This document shows, one piece after another, positions 34,187 through 42,145 of a stretch of 47,312 nt of DNA. The stretch lies in contig NZ_LMBV01000025.1 in assembly GCF_001439925.1 (NCBI RefSeq), positions 1 to 47,312 of the forward strand. Direction: 5' to 3'. Each line of letters starts with the position of its first letter. Positions within the stretch are counted from its first letter, which is position 1. Below the pieces are notes generated by a model, which saw only the letters and a program-made list of their open reading frames with translations, was not told the DNA's origin and ran no database searches. The position numbers were made by a program, and so were the translations under genes. The stretch is from Peribacillus muralis. Its GTDB lineage: Bacteria > Bacillota > Bacilli > Bacillales > DSM-1321.

Positions 34187-34380
34187 ATCCTTAGCCAATC
34201 TCCTCCGAAAATATAAATAATGCATGGACCGGAATCACTTTGTTCTGCAATCTGATAAATATCAAGTTTCAAGCTATATTCCTTGCCATTATTCAATATC
34301 ACTTTAGCGTAAGTCACATCTTCAAAACGTGGAGAAATCTCTGATGGGCAAAGTGGTTTTACTTTTGGTGGAACATACAT
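34162..34380 (-). pseudogene. Alpha/beta hydrolase (esterase-like), truncated
   Basis: A 72-codon frame starts at 34380 behind GAGGGGATT. It has the N-terminal pattern of carboxylesterase/lipase-type hydrolases: FEDVTYAKVILNNGKEYSLKLDIYQIAEQSDSGPCIIYIFGGDW, where the oxyanion motif HGGGW has decayed to FGGDW. The frame stops 10 residues later, so the nucleophile-elbow and catalytic triad are missing. The 3' part has been replaced by the SDR-like fragment, pointing to a deletion junction near 34186. Confidence 0.7.
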
Positions 34381-34544
34381 ATTTTAATCCCCTCATATGA
34401 TCAACGAAAAAGAAAACACACCCAGACGACAAGAATTACCTGACTGACTGAGTGTGCTTTGCTATTATTGGATTTTGTTTGAAACTTATGTATTGATTTC
34501 TCCATATCGTCCCACTTAATCCAATTGCTCCTTCTATCACTTTA

Positions 34545-35828
34545 TCAGCTTACAGGGAACATAATCATAGCACCTACACATAGTGCAAAAATACGGATCA
34601 GGTACATAGGTACTGTGAACAACCAGAACTCTGGAAGCTTATATTTACCCATGCCTAAAATCATAGCAGGCATACCATCGACTGGCATGTACCCTCCGTT
34701 CCATCCAGATATTACAACTGCAGTTGCGGCAGCAGCTGGATTAAGTCCCAAACTAACGCTGGTTGCAATAGCGATTGGCGCAAAGATGTATACAGCACCC
34801 ATATTTGAACCAGTAAAAGTAGCACAGGTACTAGTTAGAAGTGCGAAGATGAAGATAAGAATGAATGGATTGATATTAGTACCCATTGTATTCGCCACAA
34901 CCTCTCCGATCATAGCTGTAAATCCAGAGTTAGCCAGAGCGTCAGCAACGCCGATAACACCAGCCATCATAAGGATTACAGGTGCACCCATATTATCACG
35001 AACTTCCTTGAAGTCAAGTACGTTGATTATTAGTAAGAATGCTCCTGTAAGGCCAGGGATTACATAGGAAGCATTGCCCAACACGTTCATAAGCATCATA
35101 CCAACAACACTGACGGTAAATGCAGCGATGGTACAGTATTCTTTCCATGCAGGCATAGCCTCAACCTCAGTCGTAACCGCCACCTCATCCTCTACAGAAG
35201 CTTCCGTAATTGGATGATCAGGTAGAAGACGATAAGCAACCAAACTCCATAACAAGAAACCAAGAGCCAGGATGAAATTCACTACAGCAAATTTCGTCAT
35301 AGAAAGCCCGTCGTTATAACCTGCCGTTTCCAGTACGCTGATAGTGACACCATAGAAGAGTGCTACATTGAAAGGAATCAAAGGGTGGTTAGTAGCAAAC
35401 CCCAAAGGCATCATCAGTTTGGACGTAGGCATTTTTTTATTGTAAGGGATAGTAGATATCAAGGATAGAATCAATACATAGTAACCAGTGGAACCGGAAC
35501 CTGGTAAACTGGCACCAAGCATAACTACCACGAGCAAAAGAGCATAGCTCTTATAACCGCCCCTATTTACCAATGCGAGCATAGAGGACTGAACCTTACC
35601 AATCAAGCTAGTCTTCATTAGTCCCGCCATAACAACCATAAAGCCAGCGATCATGATAACGCTTGGGTTCACGAAGCCTGCAAAAGCCTCCTGAACAGTG
35701 GACAGACCGGTGACTACTAGCAGAAGGCAGGCCATGATTGGAGGTGCGCCGAAGGCAAATTTGTCTGACATGATCATTACAATCATCAGGACCAAGATAC
35801 CAAGTGCAAGAATCATGTGCATTGTCAT
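34545..35828 (-). CDS. Anion permease, DASS/SLC13-like
   Basis: A 427-residue membrane protein with about 11-12 hydrophobic segments. The paired SLC13/ArsB-type hairpins are visible: LPGSGSTGYYVLILSLIS (about residues 107-124) and, in the C-terminal half, TCATFTGSNMGAVYIFAPIAIATSVSLGLNP followed by SGWNGGYMPVDGMPAMILGMGKY. Such proteins import di- or tricarboxylates or other anions, usually with sodium or protons. ATG at 35828 follows GAGGGGAAAC; the 10-codon extension upstream is discarded. It is GC-richer than its neighbours. It lies 177 bp beyond the BNR gene, in the same orientation as the acid-sugar operon, so it may be the uptake system for its substrate. Confidence 0.82.
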   Translation of the reverse strand: MTMHMILALGILVLMIVMIMSDKFAFGAPPIMACLLLVVTGLSTVQEAFAGFVNPSVIMIAGFMVVMAGLMKTSLIGKVQSSMLALVNRGGYKSYALLLVVVMLGASLPGSGSTGYYVLILSLISTIPYNKKMPTSKLMMPLGFATNHPLIPFNVALFYGVTISVLETAGYNDGLSMTKFAVVNFILALGFLLWSLVAYRLLPDHPITEASVEDEVAVTTEVEAMPAWKEYCTIAAFTVSVVGMMLMNVLGNASYVIPGLTGAFLLIINVLDFKEVRDNMGAPVILMMAGVIGVADALANSGFTAMIGEVVANTMGTNINPFILIFIFALLTSTCATFTGSNMGAVYIFAPIAIATSVSLGLNPAAAATAVVISGWNGGYMPVDGMPAMILGMGKYKLPEFWLFTVPMYLIRIFALCVGAMIMFPVS

Positions 35829-36005
35829 TTTTGTTTCCCCTCTCTCTTTCATAAACAAGTTAACTGGATATTTTGTTAACTTGGTTTTAGCCCAAAGCAG
35901 TCAGGTGATAACACTTTGAATCATATTGTAGACTGTCAAGGTCTCTTTCTAAAGCCCGTTTTCATGAATGAGACTATCAAATATAATTATGTGATAACTT
36001 AATAT

Positions 36006-37172
36006 CTAACTTATTTCTCCAGATGTAGGATTGTAAACCCTTTCATTTTCGCGTTTTTCACCATATATATCTTCAACTGAAAAACTGTTATATTTTACAC
36101 ATATTCTATTCTTATATGCGTATACTAAATGTATATGTCCTTCCGCATCTTGATAAATAGTAGGATATTCAAATTGTGAATTATTCGTTTTATTCTCTGC
36201 ACCAATGAAACCTTCTGCCTGTTCAATAATTCGACCGATTGGCCAAGTATTTCCGCCATCTTCAGACACTGAAACCACTACCGGGTTTCTTAATCCAGGC
36301 CATGCTACTTTACCCTTTTCAGGATTATTAGCAGATGATGCATTATATGCAATAGCAATTGCAACGTTATCCAGTTTGATTGCACTTATACTTGCATTAT
36401 TATTTGGTAAGATTGTTGGCTCAGGCACTGTCCATGAATCTCCATAATCCGTTGACTCACTTCTATAAATATAATCCGCAAATCTACTTCTCATAAATGC
36501 CACTAAATGTCCATCTTCTAATTCTATAACATTGGCATGTACTCGTCCGTTACTTTCAGGCATGCCTACTTCTTTCCATGTTAGTCCTTGATCATCTGAT
36601 ACTTGAAATACTGTAGGATCGTTTGTAAGACCTAATTCTGAATCTTCACATACCCACGTGCTAAATATCCATCTTCCATTACTTAATATTTGAATAGTTT
36701 GTCGAGCAAATGTACCAGGTTGGCTAAATAATACTTCTGGTTCAGTCCAATTTTCACCATTGTCGTATGTTTTCTGATATTTAATAATTGACGTAAACTG
36801 CATATTATCTTTATCTGGTCGTCGACCTTCCTGAGAAGTATATATTAACCATACTGATTTATCAGGTGCGTGGAAAAATGATGGGTTTTGCTCACTACGC
36901 GTATCATCCTGCGAGACAATTTTCGGTTCATTCCACTCTTGAGATTCATGATTGAATTTTGATAATACAATTGAAATATCGGGACTGCCTTCAAATGAAC
37001 CTGCAAACCATGCACATAATAAATCTCCATCGTCTAACTTAATAATAGTTGGTGCATGTGCGGTTGAAAAAGGACCAGATGGAATTAAAGAAAAATCAAT
37101 ATTTGTATAATCATCATGATATAATTTACCGTTTGGAATTGACTCGTGAATTACTAATGAATTATTACTCAT
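36006..37172 (-). CDS. BNR-repeat (sialidase-fold) protein, cytoplasmic
   Basis: A 388-residue six-bladed beta-propeller protein of the BNR_2/sialidase superfamily. Asp-box motifs (S/T-x-D-x-G-x-T/S-W) recur: TYDNGENW, SDDQGLTW, STDYGDSW and SEDGGNTW. Near the N terminus it has GPFSTAHAPTIIKLDDGDLLCAWFAGSFEGSPD, as in family members that are not true neuraminidases. There is no signal peptide, so it acts inside the cell, and I do not see the FRIP motif of classical sialidases. ATG at 37172 follows AAGGTG. It lies last in the tightly packed acid-sugar operon. It may cleave or isomerise an imported glycoside or uronic-acid-type substrate; the reaction is unknown. Confidence 0.85.
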   Translation of the reverse strand: MSNNSLVIHESIPNGKLYHDDYTNIDFSLIPSGPFSTAHAPTIIKLDDGDLLCAWFAGSFEGSPDISIVLSKFNHESQEWNEPKIVSQDDTRSEQNPSFFHAPDKSVWLIYTSQEGRRPDKDNMQFTSIIKYQKTYDNGENWTEPEVLFSQPGTFARQTIQILSNGRWIFSTWVCEDSELGLTNDPTVFQVSDDQGLTWKEVGMPESNGRVHANVIELEDGHLVAFMRSRFADYIYRSESTDYGDSWTVPEPTILPNNNASISAIKLDNVAIAIAYNASSANNPEKGKVAWPGLRNPVVVSVSEDGGNTWPIGRIIEQAEGFIGAENKTNNSQFEYPTIYQDAEGHIHLVYAYKNRICVKYNSFSVEDIYGEKRENERVYNPTSGEIS

Positions 37173-37202
37173 ACTAATCACCTTATCTTTCTAATTAAAT
37201 TT

Positions 37203-37612
37203 CTATCTTATTACCGCTTTATTTATATATTCTGACGCTTTATGTCCATCGTGAGGCAGACAAATATAGGCCATACCTTTATTGATTTTCATGATTGCTT
37301 TCGAACTGCCGTTTAATTGAACCACATCCTTTTCCGCATTATCTTCAACATCAACTACTAATTGATTAATTGGTGCCCATGCTACATATTCTGATCCGTC
37401 CAAAACAATTTGAATATCAATATATCTTTTATGTGCTTCAAATGTTCCTTCATCTATATGATTCGTAGTTCCTTCCTGAAAGAACAAATAACCACCATCA
37501 AAATCAAATCGCTTATTATAATCTATTTCGACTTCGTTTAATTTAAACCGTTGGCGAATTTTGGATTCAATGATATATATTCATCTAAATATTCTATTAA
37601 ATCAAATATCAC
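37203..37612 (-). pseudogene. YhcH/YjgK/YiaL-family gene with one frameshift
   Basis: A YhcH/YiaL (DUF386) cupin-like protein of about 135 codons, split by one frameshift. The first part starts at GTG 37612 (IFDLIEYLDEYISLNPKF). Near 37550 the reading switches and continues RFKLNEVEIDYNKRFDFDGG, then the family core GTFEAHKRYIDIQIVLDG with metal-binding histidines and KDVVQLNGSSKAIMKINKG...PHDGHKAS. Family members occur in sialic acid (nan), 2,3-diketogulonate and other acid-sugar operons. All neighbours are intact, so this is a recent loss, a programmed shift or a sequencing error. It is placed 17 bp after the pdxA2-like stop. Confidence 0.75.
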
Positions 37613-37629
37613 ACTATTCACTTCGTTTC

Positions 37630-38658
37630 TTAATTAACATTATTCGCCAGCTTTACTGCATAATCAATTGCATTTTCAAGACTAAGTTCACTCGCAGTCA
37701 TACTACCTGCTTGATCGAATGCTGTTCCATGATCAACTGAGGTTCGGATAATCGGTAATCCCAATGTAATATTAACTCCAGAAACCTCTTTCCATTTATT
37801 TTGTTTTTTATCATATACAAACCCTAATAGTTTTAATGGGATATGTCCTTGGTCATGGTACATCGCCACAACGATATCATATATTCCACCACGAGCTTTT
37901 GAGAAAACTGTATCTGCAGGTTCAGGTCCGTATACATTAATCCCTTCACTTTTAGCTGCTTCAATAGCAGGGAAGATCTCATCAATTTCTTCAGTACCAA
38001 ACAATCCATTTTCTCCACAATGTGGATTTAATCCCGCCACAGCAATCCTTGGATTATCGATACCCAAGTTTACACAAGCTTGATGAGCAATTTTTATGAC
38101 ATCTAATACTCTCTCTCTTTTAACTAAATCGCAGGCTTCTCTTAAAGAAACATGCGTTGAAACGTGAACCACTCTTAAATCACCATCAGCTAACATCATG
38201 GAAAATTTATAAGTATTTGTAAGCTGTCCATAAATTTCAGTATGACCCGCAAAGTGATGTCCTGCTAAGTTTAACGCTTCTTTATTTAATGGATTCGTAA
38301 CGGTTGCATCTACTTTCCCCTCAAGTGCTAATCCAATGACTTTTTCAACATAGAGATATGCCGCATTTCCGGCATCTTTAGACACTTCACCAATCTGTAA
38401 TTCATTTGCATCTACAGAAGCTAAGTCAATTACATCCATTGTTCCCCATTCATACAACCCATCTTCCGGTGTAGTAATCGCATTTACTTTAATATTAACC
38501 TCTGGGAATTTCTCTAAATAGCTCTCTACAATACTTTTATCTCCAATAAGTAAGGGGTTACATTTTTCGTATAAGCTTTTCTTTTGAAAAGCTTTGATTG
38601 AGATTTCAGGTCCGATACCTGCAGGATCACCCATTGTTATTCCTATATTTTTTTTCAT
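37630..38658 (-). CDS. PdxA2-type 4-phospho-acid dehydrogenase
   Basis: A 342-residue PdxA-family NAD-dependent dehydrogenase. Family motifs: ITMGDPAGIGPEI at the N terminus, VTNPLNKEALNLAGHHFAGHTEIYGQL (about residues 121-147), GLNPHCGENGLFGTEE (about 209-224) and AMYHDQGHIPLKLLGF (about 265-280). The histidines in GHTE, and in YHDQGH, are metal ligands. True PdxA serves vitamin B6 synthesis, but PdxA2 proteins next to DUF1537 kinases oxidise 4-phospho-D- or L-threonate or D-erythronate, whose 3-keto product loses CO2 to give dihydroxyacetone phosphate. The kinase partner lies three genes upstream. ATG at 38658 follows AGGAGG. Confidence 0.9.
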   Translation of the reverse strand: MKKNIGITMGDPAGIGPEISIKAFQKKSLYEKCNPLLIGDKSIVESYLEKFPEVNIKVNAITTPEDGLYEWGTMDVIDLASVDANELQIGEVSKDAGNAAYLYVEKVIGLALEGKVDATVTNPLNKEALNLAGHHFAGHTEIYGQLTNTYKFSMMLADGDLRVVHVSTHVSLREACDLVKRERVLDVIKIAHQACVNLGIDNPRIAVAGLNPHCGENGLFGTEEIDEIFPAIEAAKSEGINVYGPEPADTVFSKARGGIYDIVVAMYHDQGHIPLKLLGFVYDKKQNKWKEVSGVNITLGLPIIRTSVDHGTAFDQAGSMTASELSLENAIDYAVKLANNVN

Positions 38659-38671
38659 AATGTCCTCCTAA

Positions 38672-39571
38672 TTACTTCATCCCTGCTTCAATATTTTCAT
38701 TTAATACTGATTTTAATGCTGTAACTCCTTCATCAGACACTTGATTGAATGGTGCACGGCACTTCCCAATCGGATAGCCTAGTAGTTCAACAGCAGTTTT
38801 TACCACAGTATTTGGATTCGCAAATTTAAAACAATCTCTAAAACTTCTGATAGAATCTTGATATTTACGAGCTTCTTCAATATTATCATTTACAAATTGT
38901 TCGTATATTTGTGCCATAGTAAACGGATAAACATTAGAACATCCTGCAATACCGCCTGTTCCCCCAGCAAGTAACGTCCATAATATTAATGAATCATTAC
39001 CTGATAGCACAGAAAAATCTTCTCTATTTCTTGTTCTTTCAATATATTGAAGAATATTATCAAAGTTTCCACTACTATCTTTGACACCAACAATATTGTC
39101 AATGTGACTTAGTTTTTCAACAGTCGCAGGTTGAATGGTATTACCGGTTCTAGCAGGAATATTGTATAAAACAATTGGCACATCAACCGCTTCAGCAACT
39201 GTTTTAAAATGATTATAAATCTCTTCTTGAGTTGCTGCTGCAAAATATGGTGTAATGATTGATAGGTAGTCTACACCAACACGCTTTGCTTCTAGAGACA
39301 AGCGAATTGTATCTTGTGTTCCAACTAATCCTGTTGATGCATATACTGGAACCCTCCCCGCTACTGTATCAACTACTGTTTCCATGACATGCACTTTTTC
39401 TTCTTCACTTAAAATATACCCTTCTCCATTAGTACCAAATGTAAAAATACCATGGACACCATTCTCAATGACTCTATTCACTTGATTTACGAGTTCTTCA
39501 TAGTTAACTTCTTCATTGTCATACATTGGTGTAACAATTGGTGTGATAATTCCTTGTAATTTGTTTTGCAC
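38672..39571 (-). CDS. DapA/NanA-family lyase (2-keto-3-deoxy acid aldolase type)
   Basis: A 299-residue TIM-barrel enzyme of the dihydrodipicolinate synthase/N-acetylneuraminate lyase family. The pyruvate-binding motif GTNGE is at residues 46-50, the catalytic tyrosine in LYNIPARTG is Tyr136, and the Schiff-base lysine in GVKDSSGN is Lys164. The GTNGE form (rather than GTTGE of DapA or GSTGE of NanA) is frequent in 2-keto-3-deoxygluconate-type aldolases. GTG at 39571 is preferred because AGGAG lies eight bases before it; another GTG three codons upstream overlaps that site. Its position suggests cleavage of a 2-keto-3-deoxy acid to pyruvate and an aldehyde, with the downstream alcohol dehydrogenase taking the aldehyde. 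Confidence 0.87.
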   Translation of the reverse strand: MQNKLQGIITPIVTPMYDNEEVNYEELVNQVNRVIENGVHGIFTFGTNGEGYILSEEEKVHVMETVVDTVAGRVPVYASTGLVGTQDTIRLSLEAKRVGVDYLSIITPYFAAATQEEIYNHFKTVAEAVDVPIVLYNIPARTGNTIQPATVEKLSHIDNIVGVKDSSGNFDNILQYIERTRNREDFSVLSGNDSLILWTLLAGGTGGIAGCSNVYPFTMAQIYEQFVNDNIEEARKYQDSIRSFRDCFKFANPNTVVKTAVELLGYPIGKCRAPFNQVSDEGVTALKSVLNENIEAGMK

Positions 39572-39582
39572 ACTAATCACTC

Positions 39583-40740
39583 CTACATAATTTCTAGATA
39601 AATTTTACGAGCATCTTCTCGTGTTACTTCTCTCATATTATTCACAAGTAATCTTTGAACTTCCATTCCAGCCTCGACTAATTCTTCTAGATCTTCCTCA
39701 GGCACATTAAAAGTTTTTAAGCTAGTTGGAATTTCAAGTGTTTCCACAATGTTTTCTAATAAATCAATGATATATTTTGATTTTTCATTTACATTTAATT
39801 CTTCATTTGTTTCTTTTACAACTCTATCGTATGCTTTAGCTAAGAGGTCTTTAATAACTGGCTCATTAAACTTCATAACTGGTGTTAGTAGAATTGCATT
39901 AGAAACACCATGAGCAATGTGATATTTTCCACCTAAAGGATAAGACAATGCATGAACAGCTGTAGTCCCTGAGGATGTAATCGCTACCCCACCATAGAAA
40001 GAACCTAATAACATATTACTCTTAGCTTCAAGTGCATCTGGATTTGTGCAAGCTTCAATAATGTTATTGATAATTAAATCTAATGCCTCTAGTGCAAATG
40101 TATCACTGATTGGGTTAGCTTTTTTTGAAGTAAAACATTCTATAGCATGTGCTATAGCATCAATACCTGTTGCTGCAGCAATAGGTTTAGGTAAATTTTT
40201 TATCATATTGCTATCTAAAATAACATGGTCAGCAATTAATTCACCATTTACAATACCAACTTTTAAATTTTTTTCAGGTACACCTACAATGCTATTGGGA
40301 GTTGCTTCAGATCCTGTACCAGCTGTGGTAGGAATCATTAATGTTGTCACTTGTTTTTTAGCTAATAACGGATCCTCTAGTAAATCTTTTACAGTATAAT
40401 CATCAGTAGATAACACAGATGCTAATTTAGCTATATCCATAACACTTCCGCCACCAACTCCAATTATAAAATCAGAGTTCAATGCTTTAAAATTATCAAT
40501 AACCTCTTGAGCTTCTGTATAAGATGGCTCTGTTGGTATATCAGATAAGATTTCATACTCGATATTATTCTTTTCTATAATACTTATGACATCGTCTAGC
40601 AATCCAATTTTAAGTATGTTTTCACCTGTAAATATCGCGATTTTTGTAACACCGTCTTTGATAATTGTATTTAGGTTTTTCATGGCATCTGAACCTGCAA
40701 ACACATTTGTTGGCATTTTTAAATTATATAGATTTAACAT
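39583..40740 (-). CDS. Iron-containing alcohol dehydrogenase
   Basis: A 385-residue group III (Fe-dependent) alcohol dehydrogenase. The NAD-binding GGGSVMDIAK (about residues 89-98) and the metal-binding region are present: DAIAHAIECFTSKKANPISD, then HGVSNAILLTP with two histidines near 270. ATG at 40740 (MLNLYNL) follows GAAGGAG and overlaps the upstream kinase stop by 17 bp, so translation is coupled. In the operon it may reduce or oxidise an aldehyde or alcohol produced by the aldolase or needed before the kinase step. Substrates of this family are varied (1,2-propanediol, lactaldehyde, butanol, 4-hydroxybutyrate), so the assignment is general. Confidence 0.9.
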   Translation of the reverse strand: MLNLYNLKMPTNVFAGSDAMKNLNTIIKDGVTKIAIFTGENILKIGLLDDVISIIEKNNIEYEILSDIPTEPSYTEAQEVIDNFKALNSDFIIGVGGGSVMDIAKLASVLSTDDYTVKDLLEDPLLAKKQVTTLMIPTTAGTGSEATPNSIVGVPEKNLKVGIVNGELIADHVILDSNMIKNLPKPIAAATGIDAIAHAIECFTSKKANPISDTFALEALDLIINNIIEACTNPDALEAKSNMLLGSFYGGVAITSSGTTAVHALSYPLGGKYHIAHGVSNAILLTPVMKFNEPVIKDLLAKAYDRVVKETNEELNVNEKSKYIIDLLENIVETLEIPTSLKTFNVPEEDLEELVEAGMEVQRLLVNNMREVTREDARKIYLEIM

Positions 40741-41974
40741 AATATACATCTCCTTCGTCACTAATCAATTCATTTAATTTAATAAATAGATCTTCATTAC
40801 CAAATCCCCCAGATTTAGTAATGACATAATGTTTTTCATCCTTAAAATCAATACTTCCAAGAACAATTCCGGGGAATAATTCTTTCAGAGGTTTAATTTC
40901 GGTAATCCCTAAAACTCTCATCGATTGATATAATGTATCTCCACCTGTAAATAATAAAGTTCTTTTAATACCATTTGACATAAGATTCTTTACTAAGTAT
41001 CCGAGTGACTGTCCTATCCTAAATCTTGCTTCATTTCTTTGATCAGATAGTTGATTTACTTTATCTGTCGATACATTCCCGAATGTTTCAAACATTAAAG
41101 GTTGTTCAATTTTTAAATATTGCTTTATATTTTCTTGCCCTTTTACTGTATCCCAATATTGTTTATCCCAAAGTTGCTCCATCATTAAAGATATTCTTTC
41201 AAATCCATTCACTTCCGCAAATACAATTTGTTTTTTTGTTACTGGATTAACACTTCCACTTACAATCAATAATGGAAGTTTAATATCGTTTTGAGTTGTA
41301 TCCCTTTTTTTATAGATTATATTTGCTAATGCTTTAGCAAACCCCGCACACCCCACCGTTATATTTAATGCATCATTCATTAATAGCTCATTCCCTTGAG
41401 ATAACATCTCCTCATCAGAGTGACTTTCTATTAACAAAATTCTTTCTTCTTTTGGAGGAATTTCATATTTTTTTGTAATATAAGTTTTTAAATCTGTTTC
41501 TTTAAGTAGAAGAGATGGGATATGGCTTTCAATTACTGGTTCGTACGGATCTTGTCCAAAAACACTTTCACTTACTGGAATTGAATCTATATGTAATATT
41601 CCTTCGCAACTAAAGCGATTCTGTTCTGGATACGCCGGAATAAAAGGAATTGATACATCTTCGAAAACATCACTCAAAGCTCTTAACTCAGAAGCAACAT
41701 TTCCTCTTAATGCTGAATCAACTTTTTTAAATATATATTGAATATTTTCTTCTTTAGCTTTTAAGGCTATCTTCTTAATCACTTCATATGCTTTACATTT
41801 ATTCAAATATCTTGTTTCAGTATTGAAGACAAGTACTTCTATTTGATCTGTAGTTTCACCAAATTCAAACTCTAAATCAGAGGTCACTACTGTATTAACA
41901 CCGTAATTAGAAAACTGTACTCCAGTATCAAGTGCTCCCGTAAAATCGTCAGCCATTATAAATACCCTTATCAT
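40724..41974 (-). CDS. Four-carbon acid sugar kinase (DUF1537 family)
   Basis: A 416-residue kinase of the DUF1537 (OtnK/DtnK/LtnK) family, which phosphorylates D-erythronate, D- or L-threonate or related acids at O4. The N-terminal acid-sugar-binding domain opens with ADDFTGALDTGVQF (residues 8-21) and has YIFKKVDSALRGNVASEL. The C-terminal nucleotide-binding domain has LIVSGSVNPVTKKQI and LLFTGGDTLYQSMR. It is first in the operon, behind AAGGTGGTG. With the PdxA2-type dehydrogenase it would form a threonate/erythronate to dihydroxyacetone phosphate route. Which stereoisomer is used cannot be told from the sequence. Confidence 0.92.
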   Translation of the reverse strand: MIRVFIMADDFTGALDTGVQFSNYGVNTVVTSDLEFEFGETTDQIEVLVFNTETRYLNKCKAYEVIKKIALKAKEENIQYIFKKVDSALRGNVASELRALSDVFEDVSIPFIPAYPEQNRFSCEGILHIDSIPVSESVFGQDPYEPVIESHIPSLLLKETDLKTYITKKYEIPPKEERILLIESHSDEEMLSQGNELLMNDALNITVGCAGFAKALANIIYKKRDTTQNDIKLPLLIVSGSVNPVTKKQIVFAEVNGFERISLMMEQLWDKQYWDTVKGQENIKQYLKIEQPLMFETFGNVSTDKVNQLSDQRNEARFRIGQSLGYLVKNLMSNGIKRTLLFTGGDTLYQSMRVLGITEIKPLKELFPGIVLGSIDFKDEKHYVITKSGGFGNEDLFIKLNELISDEGDVYYVKSI

Positions 41975-42036
41975 CTGTTCACCACCTTGGTACTTTATAA
42001 TTTAATTATGGGCTTATACACTACCTAAAAAAATAT

Positions 42037-42052
42037 GATAATTATTATTATC
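42037..42052. promoter_or_regulatory. GATAAT-N4-ATTATC palindrome in the divergent promoter gap
   Basis: A perfect 6-bp inverted repeat with a 4-bp spacer between the kinase and the PrpR-like regulator. It resembles half-sites of a Fur box, but the spacing is wrong for Fur. More likely it is an operator for the divergent regulator. Confidence 0.35.
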
Positions 42053-42075
42053 GTTACATTTTGAAACTTTTCTAT

Positions 42076-42089
42076 TGAAAACGTTACCA
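42076..42089 (+). promoter_or_regulatory. Candidate cre (CcpA) site
   Basis: TGAAAACGTTACCA matches TGWAANCGNTNWCA with one mismatch (C for W). It lies in the divergent gap between the acid-sugar operon and its regulator, suggesting glucose repression. Confidence 0.5.
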
Positions 42090-42145
42090 TAATTCAAGGA
42101 TTAGCGTTAAACTGTTTAAATAAGAAACATATAAGGAGAATATAT

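Noticed and set aside
36006..37172. Calling the BNR protein a secreted sialidase or virulence factor
   Set aside because: There is no signal peptide or FRIP motif, and it lies in an acid-sugar operon. Sialidase fold does not mean sialidase activity.
37630..38658. Naming the PdxA-family gene pdxA of vitamin B6 synthesis
   Set aside because: It sits in an operon with a DUF1537 kinase, the known setting of PdxA2-type enzymes, and no pdxJ is present.
41975..42145. Looking for a sigma-54 (-24/-12) promoter before the kinase
   Set aside because: No GG-N10-GC pattern is present on either strand of the gap, and the regulator lacks the GAFTGA loop.
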